This document shows positions 1 through 5,746 of a DNA stretch of 5,746 bases, in pieces (within the stretch, counting starts at the first letter, position 1; each line of letters starts with the position of its first letter). Made by a program: the position numbers and the translations under genes. Source of the stretch: Bacillota bacterium (lineage in GTDB: Bacteria; Bacillota_C; Negativicutes; Sporomusales; Sporomusaceae); NCBI GenBank assembly GCA_023441125.1, contig JAEZQV010000037.1, forward strand, positions 1 to 5,746. The letters run 5' to 3'. Below the pieces are notes generated by a model, which did no database searches, had not been told where the DNA came from, and was given only the letters and a program-made list of their open reading frames with translations.

Positions 1-1869
1 TTGATTATTGCCCTGGGGTTGCTGGTGGACGATGCCATCATTGCCATCGAAATGATGGCAGTTAAAATGGAACAGGGCTGGGACCGCTTCAAGGCCGCCT
101 GCCATGCGTACACGGTCACCGCCTTTCCTATGCTTACCGGCACCTTAATTACCTGTGCCGGTTTTATCCCCATTGGCTTTGCCAAAGGTCCTGCCGCTGA
201 GTTTACCAGCAGCCTGTTTACAGTCATCACCGTGGCACTATTGTTATCGTGGTTTGTTTCCGTGCTCGTCACACCGCTCTTGGGCTACAGCCTGCTCAAA
301 GACCGGCCGCCGGCCAGCCCCGGGCACAATGTATACGACTCCCGGTTTTACCGGCTGTTCAGACAGGTGCTCTCCTGGTGCCTGCGGCATCAAAAACTGG
401 TGCTGGGGCTTACCGTTCTTAGTTTTGCCGGCTCAATTTTCCTGCTAAAACTGATAAAACAGGAATTTTTTCCGCCCTCGCTGCGCCCTGAACTCATTAT
501 CGAAATGACATTGCCGGAAGGGGCGTCGCTGCAGGCGACCGAGCGGGAAGCCCAGCGTTTTGCCGCCAGTCTTGCCGGTGATCCCAATATTGATAACTAC
601 AGCTATTACGTGGGCAAGGGCGCGCCGCGCTTTGTGCTTACAACCGAACCGAAACTCCCGGCCAATAACTATGCGCAGTTTGTGGTTGTTGCTAACAGTG
701 TCGCGGCGCGAAATGAACTAAACAAAAAGATCGAAGCCCTGTTTGCCGAACAATTTGTTGAAGTGCGGAAGAATATCAAACTGATTCAGACCGGGCCGCC
801 GTCGGCCTACCCGGTTATGCTGCGGGTCAGCGGTTATGATCATGACAAGGTGCGCAGCATTGCCGAACAGGTCCGCACGGTCATGAATACCAATCCCAAT
901 CTTGTTAATTGCAATTTGGATTGGAATGAAAAAGGTAAAACCATGCATTTGGCAGTGGATCAGGACAAAGCGCGGCTGCTCGGGCTTGACAGCCAGAGTT
1001 TGGCTACCATGCTGCAAATGCAGGTTTCCGGAGCGGCTATTGCCGAGTTCCGGGAAAAGGATAAAACTGTGGATATGGTATTTCGCATTGATGAACAGAA
1101 CCGGCAGGATTTGGCGCACATCAAAGATCTCATGATTCATATTGGCAGCGGCAAATTTGTTCCGTTGGATCAAATTGCCCAGATAAGTTTTGCGGCTGAA
1201 GATGCTTTAATTTGGCGCCGTGACCTAAAACCGACGATTACCGTGCAGGCCGACGTAAAACCGGGAATTACCGGTAACGATGCCACCCGCCAGGTGTATG
1301 AGCAATTAACAGCGCTCCGGGAGAAGCTGCCGGCAGGGTATAGCGTGGATATCGGCGGTTCGATGGAAAGCAGTAAGAAGTCTATCGGTTTTTTACTGCA
1401 GCCGGTACCGGTCATGCTGCTGATCATCGCCGTTTTACTCATGTTTCAACTGCAAAAGGTTTCCTTGATGCTGCTGACGGTATTAACGGCGCCCCTGGGG
1501 ATTATCGGCGTCAGTTTATTTATGCTGCTGACCCAGCGGCCGATGGGCTTTGTGGCTGAATTGGGGATTTTGTCGCTAAGCGGCATGATTATCCGCAATG
1601 CGGTTATTTTGATCGATCAGATTGAACAGCATATTAAGGCCGGAGAAGCACCCCGGGAGGCGATCATTAATTCAGCCGTACTCCGGTTCCGGCCGATCAT
1701 GCTTACGGCGGCGGCGGCCATACTGGGAATGGTCCCATTGGTTGCCAGCTCTTTCTGGGGTCCGATGGCGGTGGCCATTGCCGGCGGGCTGCTGGGGGCA
1801 ACTATATTGACTTTGCTGGTTTTGCCGACTATGTATGCCGCCTGGTTCCGGGTGAAAAATGAACGATAA
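1..1869 (+). CDS. RND-family efflux permease, C-terminal ~622 residues (5' end outside window)
   Basis: Inner-membrane proton-driven pump subunit of the AcrB/HAE-1 type, which normally works as a trimer with a periplasmic adaptor and an outer-membrane channel. The visible protein begins inside TM4: GLLVDDAIIAIE (residues 6-17) carries the paired aspartates D10/D11 that match the AcrB proton-relay pair D407/D408. TM5 and TM6 follow (about 41-95), then TM7 (about 130-152), a large periplasmic porter/docking region (about 160-460, with a GPPS motif and MTLPEG near 169) and TM8-TM12 (about 464-612). The TM10 motif is GMIIRNAVILID, with R532 where AcrB has K940. By comparison with proteins of about 1,030-1,050 residues, roughly 400 N-terminal residues are missing. 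The TTG at base 1 is an internal codon, not a start. The protein ends shortly after TM12 with YAAWFRVKNER. The adaptor gene is not in view, and the substrate cannot be told. The family is certain; the GMIIRN motif suggests a TriC/MexK-like subgroup (inference from memory). Confidence 0.96.
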   Translation: MIIALGLLVDDAIIAIEMMAVKMEQGWDRFKAACHAYTVTAFPMLTGTLITCAGFIPIGFAKGPAAEFTSSLFTVITVALLLSWFVSVLVTPLLGYSLLKDRPPASPGHNVYDSRFYRLFRQVLSWCLRHQKLVLGLTVLSFAGSIFLLKLIKQEFFPPSLRPELIIEMTLPEGASLQATEREAQRFAASLAGDPNIDNYSYYVGKGAPRFVLTTEPKLPANNYAQFVVVANSVAARNELNKKIEALFAEQFVEVRKNIKLIQTGPPSAYPVMLRVSGYDHDKVRSIAEQVRTVMNTNPNLVNCNLDWNEKGKTMHLAVDQDKARLLGLDSQSLATMLQMQVSGAAIAEFREKDKTVDMVFRIDEQNRQDLAHIKDLMIHIGSGKFVPLDQIAQISFAAEDALIWRRDLKPTITVQADVKPGITGNDATRQVYEQLTALREKLPAGYSVDIGGSMESSKKSIGFLLQPVPVMLLIIAVLLMFQLQKVSLMLLTVLTAPLGIIGVSLFMLLTQRPMGFVAELGILSLSGMIIRNAVILIDQIEQHIKAGEAPREAIINSAVLRFRPIMLTAAAAILGMVPLVASSFWGPMAVAIAGGLLGATILTLLVLPTMYAAWFRVKNER

Positions 1870-1882
1870 AGCAGGAATATAA

Positions 1883-1902
1883 CCAGTGCTGGCAGAATTG
1901 CC
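1883..1902. repeat. Two overlapping small palindromes between the RND and amidohydrolase genes
   Basis: CCAG-TG-CTGG (1883-1892) and GGCA-GAAT-TGCC (1891-1902) are two perfect 4-bp-arm inverted repeats that share the GG at 1891-1892. No run of T follows, so this is not an intrinsic terminator. It could be a weak operator or chance. The rest of the 116-base gap shows nothing else clear, and no good -35/-10 pair was found in it. Confidence 0.25.
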
Positions 1903-1974
1903 TCAAGATATAACTGCAAGAATCGACTGGATGCAGCAATAGCACGTTACCTAGTTTTAACGATGATATCAGGC

Positions 1975-1988
1975 AGGTGAAGGAAATG
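1975..1988 (+). promoter_or_regulatory. Ribosome binding site that decides the amidohydrolase start
   Basis: AGGTGA at 1975-1980 lies five bases before the ATG at 1986. An in-frame GTG at 1977 would lie inside this motif and has only a poor AGGCA behind it. The ATG is therefore the better start, giving a protein three residues shorter than the longest open frame. Confidence 0.7.
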
Positions 1989-3692
1989 ACAGCAGAGCTT
2001 GTGGCTGACACTGTGTTACTGAATGGCGTTGTCTATACCGCCGATGACCGGGACACCGTTTGTCAGGCAGTTGCCATAAAAGGCGACAGAATTATTTTTG
2101 TCGGCAGCAGTGAGCAAAGTGCCGGATATACCGGTGCCGGGACAAAAACGATTGACTTACAAGGAAAAATGGTAATTCCGGGGATGATTGACAGTCATAT
2201 TCACCCGCCGGGAATTGCGCTTTCCGAACTGTATGAGGTGCAGCTGTTTGGCATTAACAGTCTGGCCGGCTATCAGGAAGCCGTAAAAAATTTTATCCGG
2301 CAGCATCCGGATGTCCAGGTCGTTTTTGGGCAGGGCTGGCTGTGGAGCGCTTTTAGCGGGGCGGAAGCTACCAAAGGTCCCCGCAAGGAGCATCTGGATG
2401 CGGTGGCGCCGGATATCCCGGTAGTTTTGCGGGCTATGGACGGCCATAGCTGGTGGGTTAATTCCAAGGCCCTGGCCGTCAGCGGCATAACCAAGGATAC
2501 CCAGCCGCCGGAAGGCGGTATAGTGGAAAAAGATGAAAGTGGTGAGGTGTGGGGGACGGTAAAGGAGAGCGCCATATCCCTGGTCATCCAGCCCCAGTAT
2601 TCTCTTGACCAGTACATCAAAGCCATGCAGGCCTTTCAGGCTAAGATGCACAGCTTTGGTATTACCGGCATCCTCGCTATAATGGGGCGGTTTATCGACC
2701 GGATAATCCCTGCCTGGGACCATTTGGCCAGGCAGGGAGAACTGGCGCTCCATGTCCGGGGAGCCATCATGGTTCATGCTCAGGACAGGTTAGACAGTCA
2801 AATTGATGCACTGGAAGAGCTGAAGACTAAGTATGATTCTCCTTATTTCCGGATAACGACCGCAAAGTTTTTTGCCGACGGCGTAGTGGAGGGCGGAACC
2901 AGCTATTTATTAGAGCCGTATACGCTGGCAACCGGCCGGGGTGCTCAATATTACGGAGAATTTTTGTGGGATAAGGCACTGCTGGCCCAGGCATTTTGTC
3001 TGGTTAACCGGCGCGGTTTGCAGATTCACGTCCATTCGATCGGTGATGCGGCTACCCGCGGAGTTTTGGATGCATTGGCAACGGCGCAGGCTACCATTGC
3101 CGGCGAATTTCGCAATGCCATCACCCATCTGCAGCTTGTCCATCAGGATGATATTCTCCGGTTCAAAAAACTGGGGGTAATTGCCAGTGTCCAGCCCTAC
3201 TGGCACTTTAAAGGACCAAACTGGTGGCAGAACGTGGATTATCGCATTTTAGGGGAGCGGGCCAAATTCGAATATCCGCTGCAGTCTTTTGTTGCGCAGG
3301 GCGTTCCCCTGGCTTCCTCCTCCGATTATCCGATCACGCCTGTGCCCAATCCGCTCTTTGCCATAGAAACAGGTGTGACCCGCAATCTTTGCAATGGCCG
3401 TCCCTTTGGCGTGGCGGACATAACCGATATGGATGATGAGCGGTATTTGCTTAATAAAAATGAGCGGATTTCACTAATGGAAATGATTAAGAGCTTCACC
3501 ATAAATAATGCGTATGCTTTGTTTATGGATTCTGAAACCGGTTCGCTCGAACCCGGAAAACTGGCGGATCTTGTCGTGCTGGAGCAGGATTTGTTCGCCG
3601 TTAATCCTGTTGATATTGCTCAGGTCAAGGCAGTTATGACCTTTTTTGGCGGTAAGATGGTATATAACTGGGCGGAAACTGCCCCCGGCTGA
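1986..3692 (+). CDS. YtcJ-type amidohydrolase (Amidohydro_3 family metal-dependent hydrolase)
   Basis: A complete 568-residue cytoplasmic enzyme with no signal peptide or membrane segment. It has the composite architecture of the amidohydrolase superfamily: an N-terminal beta-sandwich strand set (LLNGVVYTADD), a TIM-barrel core, then a return to the sandwich (SLEPGKLADLVVLEQDLF near the end). The expected metal-site residues are present: H71-x-H73 in DSHIHPPG, K294 in AKFFADG (the usual bridging lysine position), H350 in HVHSIGDAA, H381 in ITHLQLV and D447 in SSSDYP. The length is typical for YtcJ-like proteins, whose best characterised relative is N-substituted formamide deformylase. Members cleave amide or related C-N bonds, but the substrate cannot be inferred here. 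It starts at the ATG with AGGTGA five bases upstream. It lies 116 bases after the pump gene and is closed by a terminator, so it may be transcribed alone or by read-through from the pump. Nothing looks broken. Confidence 0.93.
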   Translation: MTAELVADTVLLNGVVYTADDRDTVCQAVAIKGDRIIFVGSSEQSAGYTGAGTKTIDLQGKMVIPGMIDSHIHPPGIALSELYEVQLFGINSLAGYQEAVKNFIRQHPDVQVVFGQGWLWSAFSGAEATKGPRKEHLDAVAPDIPVVLRAMDGHSWWVNSKALAVSGITKDTQPPEGGIVEKDESGEVWGTVKESAISLVIQPQYSLDQYIKAMQAFQAKMHSFGITGILAIMGRFIDRIIPAWDHLARQGELALHVRGAIMVHAQDRLDSQIDALEELKTKYDSPYFRITTAKFFADGVVEGGTSYLLEPYTLATGRGAQYYGEFLWDKALLAQAFCLVNRRGLQIHVHSIGDAATRGVLDALATAQATIAGEFRNAITHLQLVHQDDILRFKKLGVIASVQPYWHFKGPNWWQNVDYRILGERAKFEYPLQSFVAQGVPLASSSDYPITPVPNPLFAIETGVTRNLCNGRPFGVADITDMDDERYLLNKNERISLMEMIKSFTINNAYALFMDSETGSLEPGKLADLVVLEQDLFAVNPVDIAQVKAVMTFFGGKMVYNWAETAPG

Positions 3693-3753
3693 AACCGAGG
3701 CCACTGAAGAACTTATGGTGTTGACAGAGCAAAGTTCAAAGAGTACGAAACAG

Positions 3754-3797
3754 AAGACGACCCTTATTCCCCCAATGGGGCAAGAGGGTCGTCTTTT
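3754..3797 (+). terminator. Rho-independent terminator after the amidohydrolase gene
   Basis: A perfect 11-bp stem pairs AAGACGACCCT (3754-3764) with AGGGTCGTCTT (3785-3795). An inner CCCC-AAT-GGGG hairpin (3770-3780) sits in its loop. The 3' arm runs straight into TTTT, then ATCATTT. It lies 61 bases after the amidohydrolase stop codon and separates that gene from the regulator. Confidence 0.8.
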
Positions 3798-3837
3798 ATC
3801 ATTTAGGAAACCTTTACTTACTTTATCTCTTATATCC

Positions 3838-4027
3838 AAGGACATTGAAAAGTTGCGCCAGAAACTTCAACAGCTTGTAAAAGATAAAAAAGGAAATTTA
3901 TTAGCTTCAGAATCAGCCATTGAGGACCAGCCGTCTGACCTACTACAAAGCAATACTGGCAATCAAAAAAATGGCAGAAAAATTACAATACACAAAATTT
4001 TTGGAATTTTTAGGAGGATTTTGGTAG
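3838..4027 (+). pseudogene. Possible decayed Spo0E-like aspartyl-phosphate phosphatase
   Basis: Spo0E-family proteins are short two-helix proteins that dephosphorylate Spo0A~P in endospore formers. They usually read as a LR-rich first helix, a loop, then SQ-x-LD-x-LI and often YY. Here frame 1 (from 3838) gives KDIEKLRQKLQQLVKDKKGN, which fits the first helix well. The second helix fits badly in that frame. In frame 2 (3929-4027) the sequence SRLTYYKAILAIKKMAEK runs to a stop at 4025 and resembles the end of helix two, with the LD-x-LI part missing. No ATG, GTG or TTG precedes the helix in frame 1 after the terminator; the nearest upstream ATG (3775) is in the hairpin loop, and a TTG at 3853 would cut off part of the helix. 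I read it as a frameshifted, partly deleted remnant; it could also be chance coding-like sequence. Confidence 0.35.
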
Positions 4028-4039
4028 AATGAGTATAAT
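4001..4039 (+). promoter_or_regulatory. Candidate sigma-A promoter for the regulator gene
   Basis: TTGGAA (4001-4006) and TAGAAT (4025-4030) are 18 bases apart, matching the sigma-A consensus at 4 of 6 and 5 of 6 positions. A perfect TATAAT also occurs at 4034-4039, but without a -35 element at proper spacing. Transcription would start near 4037-4046, giving a leader of about 65-90 bases. The region is very AT-rich, so chance matches are likely. Confidence 0.35.
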
Positions 4040-4062
4040 ATTAAATTGAGTGAATAATTTGA

Positions 4063-4111
4063 ATTTGCCGAGACGGCTATTATTTTACTATATTTTTACC
4101 TATCGGCAAAT
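4063..4111 (+). repeat. Inverted repeat / alternative hairpins in the regulator leader
   Basis: ATTTGCCGA (4063-4071) is perfectly repeated in inverse as TCGGCAAAT (4103-4111), with a 31-base AT-rich loop. The left arm can instead form a small local hairpin, GCCG-AGA-CGGC (4067-4077), followed by T-rich sequence. The right arm overlaps the in-frame ATG at 4110 and ends two bases before the AGGAGG. This could be an operator or a leader that affects start-site access. Confidence 0.4.
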
Positions 4112-5746
4112 GCAGGAGGTTATCAAACATGCCAAGCTTGTCGTAGTCGCTCCCACTTCAGATTTATATCAACTGGCAGAGGAGGTGATCAACGAGTGGG
4201 CCGGTGCCGGCCCGGAAAGTGCCGCGGCGGTTGAAGGTAATTTAACAGCCGGTGTAATCGCCGCGCAAGAAGCCGTAGCTAAAGGCGCGGAGATTATAAT
4301 CAGCCACTGCAGAACTGCGCAATTAATTGCCAAGGAAATTAATGTGCCGGTAATTGACATCAAGGTTACCATCCTTGATGTGCTACGTGCTTTAGGCAAG
4401 GTAAAACTCAAAAAAGGTCTGGTGGGAATTATTGCATTCCCCAACGATATTCACTACTATGAAGGACTCATTAACTTTTGTAAGATGCCTCTGCAAATCA
4501 TTGCTCTGGAAACTCATGCGGAGGTCCACGCAAAGATTCTTGCGGCCGCTCACCAGGGGATTCGCATGATTATTGGCGATTATATTTCCGTGGAAACAGC
4601 AGTCCGGATGGGATTACAGGGGATTTTGGTGCAACCGGGTAAATTCAGCGTTTCCCAGGCGATAAAAGAGGCCCGGATGGTTGTTGAGATACGCCGCAAA
4701 GACCAGGAACGAACGCAATTATTGAAAACAATTATCGAAAGCGCGACTGATGGTATCGTTGCCGTTGATTCAGATAATCGCATTAAGATATTCAACCCAA
4801 TGGCGGAAGAGATATTTCAGACGCCTGCCGAGCAAGCCATTGCGCAACCGGTTACCACAGTTATACCCAACACCCGGCTGCCGCAGATTGTTGCCCGGGG
4901 AATACCGGAAATTGGTGAAATTCAATATATCGGCAGTAAGGTTATTGCCACCAAACGTATTCCCATTAAAATGGGGGATGAAGTGGTGGGAGCGGTTGCT
5001 AATTTTCAGGATATCACGCAACTGCAGCGCTATGAACAGGACATACGGCAAAAGCTGTATGCCAAAGGCTTGCTAGCGAAGATTTCGATCAATGAGATTA
5101 TTGGCATGTCGTCAGCGATCGCTTTGGCTAAAGAACGAGCCCGCCAGTACGGGGCAACCGACTCGACAGTACTGATTACCGGCGAATCAGGCAGCGGTAA
5201 AGAAATGTTTGCCCAAAGCATTCATAATTTGAGCAAACGCAGGCAGGGACCATTTGTTGCCGTGAATTGTGCCGCTTTACCGGAAAATTTATTAGAAAGC
5301 GAATTGTTTGGTTACGAGGAGGGGGCTTTCACCGGCGCGCGCAAAGGCGGTAAACCCGGCTTGATTGAACTTGCCCATAATGGCACGGTATTTCTTGATG
5401 AAATTAGCGAGATGCATCTGATATTACAAGCCAGATTGCTTCGAGTGCTGCAAGAAAAAGAAGTAATGCGGCTGGGCGGTGACCGGTTAATCCCTGTCGA
5501 TGTAAGGTATATCGCGGCGACTAATCAAAATTTAGATGAACTTGTAATGAGAAAACAATTTCGGCAGGACTTGTATTATCGTTTGGATATTCTCCGCTTG
5601 CATGTTCCGCCGCTGCGGGAGAGAGCCTCGGACATACCGGCCCTGGTTGAATATTTTATAGAGAAATTCAACCGACAGCATCAGAAAAATGTTACGATTG
5701 ACACGGGTATCATAAAATTACTACAAGGATATTCCTGGCCTGGGAA
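4110..5746 (+). CDS. PrpR_N-PAS-AAA+ sigma-54-dependent transcriptional activator (3' end outside window)
   Basis: Bacterial enhancer-binding protein that opens sigma-54 promoters by ATP hydrolysis. Numbering is from the in-frame ATG at 4110. Residues about 9-195 ([15 protein letters not shown] onward) match the PrpR_N sensor domain, which in E. coli PrpR responds to a propionate-pathway metabolite. A linker helix and a PAS domain follow (about 200-310; [15 protein letters not shown], then [10 protein letters not shown]). The AAA+ domain starts near 327 with [11 protein letters not shown]. It has Walker A GESGSGK (358-364), an intact GAFTGA sigma-54 contact loop (405-410), Walker B with D430-E431 in VFLDEISEM, and [22 protein letters not shown]. 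The window ends in YSWPG, just where WPGNVREL is expected, so the Fis-type helix-turn-helix is out of view. No receiver domain is present: ligand sensing is implied, but the ligand is unknown. The start is uncertain: ATG 4110 has no visible RBS, GTG 4050 is the upstream limit, and the strong RBS serves an ATG one base out of frame. Confidence 0.93.
   Translation, partial: MQEVIKHAKLVVVAPTSDLYQLAEEVINEWAGAGPESAAAVEGNLTAGVIAAQEAVAKGAEIIISHCRTAQLIAKEINVPVIDIKVTILDVLRALGKVKLKKGLVGIIAFPNDIHYYEGLINFCKMPLQIIALETHAEVHAKILAAAHQGIRMIIGDYISVETAVRMGLQGILVQPGKFSVSQAIKEARMVVEIRRKDQERTQLLKTIIESATDGIVAVDSDNRIKIFNPMAEEIFQTPAEQAIAQPVTTVIPNTRLPQIVARGIPEIGEIQYIGSKVIATKRIPIKMGDEVVGAVANFQDITQLQRYEQDIRQKLYAKGLLAKISINEIIGMSSAIALAKERARQYGATDSTVLITGESGSGKEMFAQSIHNLSKRRQGPFVAVNCAALPENLLESELFGYEEGAFTGARKGGKPGLIELAHNGTVFLDEISEMHLILQARLLRVLQEKEVMRLGGDRLIPVDVRYIAATNQNLDELVMRKQFRQDLYYRLDILRLHVPPLRERASDIPALVEYFIEKFNRQHQKNVTIDTGIIKLLQGYSWPG
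4114..4131 (+). promoter_or_regulatory. Strong ribosome binding site with an out-of-frame ATG
   Basis: AGGAGGT at 4114-4120 lies nine bases (counted from AGGAGG) before the ATG at 4129. This is the best initiation signal in the intergenic region. However, the ATG reads MPSLS and stops at TAG 4144-4146, one base off the long regulator frame. Confidence 0.75.

Noticed and set aside
718..1173. Long antisense open frame inside the RND gene
   Set aside because: It mirrors the clear RND coding frame, has no recognisable domain and no convincing start signal, so it is a shadow frame.
1891..1902. GGCAGAATTGCC as a sigma-54 promoter core upstream of the amidohydrolase
   Set aside because: The distance between the GG and GC elements is about three bases too short for sigma-54 binding.
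2157..2777. 206-codon antisense open frame inside the amidohydrolase gene
   Set aside because: It lies wholly opposite well-conserved amidohydrolase coding sequence and shows no family motif; a shadow frame.
3721..3749. TTGACA with TACGAA 17 bases downstream, resembling a sigma-A promoter
   Set aside because: The -35 is perfect but the -10 matches only 3 of 6, and transcription would begin at about the terminator stem, leaving nothing to express. Most likely chance.
3972..3986. TGGCAG-N5-TTAC, resembling a sigma-54 -24/-12 promoter
   Set aside because: The critical GC of the -12 element is AC here, and it would drive only the activator gene itself. Too weak to call.
3646..4032. 128-codon + strand frame overlapping the amidohydrolase end and the terminator
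   Set aside because: As a whole it crosses the terminator hairpin and begins inside another gene, so it is not a real gene. Only its second half is of interest, as the Spo0E-like remnant.
4012..4049. AGGAGG followed by a six-codon frame (MSIILN) from ATG 4029, ending just before GTG 4050
   Set aside because: The spacing of 11 bases is long, the peptide has no recognisable feature, and no regulatory codon run is present. Such short frames are common by chance.

Overview
The window carries three protein genes, all on the + strand. It opens inside an RND-family efflux permease (1-1869, 5' end missing). A complete amidohydrolase of the YtcJ / Amidohydro_3 type follows (1986-3692). It closes inside a sigma-54-dependent activator with a PrpR-type N-terminal sensor domain (about 4110 to the window end, 3' end missing). 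I saw no tRNA, rRNA, CRISPR array, insertion sequence or phage gene.

Likely source (inference): the mix suggests a diderm, spore-forming Firmicute such as a Sporomusa- or Pelosinus-like member of the Negativicutes. Reasons are an RND pump, which normally needs an outer membrane, strong AGGAGG-type ribosome binding sites, a PrpR_N-PAS-AAA+ sigma-54 activator of a kind common in anaerobic Firmicutes, and what looks like a decayed Spo0E-like sporulation phosphatase. No single element proves this.

Layout: the RND gene ends at 1869. The 116-base gap before the amidohydrolase has small overlapping palindromes but no intrinsic terminator, so read-through is possible. The amidohydrolase is followed by a good rho-independent terminator (3754-3797). 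The 417-base gap from 3693 to 4109 also holds the possible Spo0E-like remnant, a candidate sigma-A promoter (4001-4030) and an AT-rich leader with two mutually exclusive hairpins. The regulator is therefore probably its own transcription unit, and its sigma-54 targets probably lie beyond the right edge, since no convincing -24/-12 promoter is visible here.

The most notable point is the start of the regulator gene. A textbook AGGAGG plus ATG (4114-4131) sits exactly one base out of frame with the protein: it reads five codons and stops, whereas one extra base at 4132-4135 would give a PrpR-type N-terminus beginning MPKLVVVAP. This is either a one-base sequencing error, a real inactivating or phase-type deletion, or translation from the in-frame ATG at 4110, which has no visible ribosome binding site. 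I found no clear sign of a wholly new system. The pump and the amidohydrolase are recognisable family members whose substrates cannot be read from the sequence.
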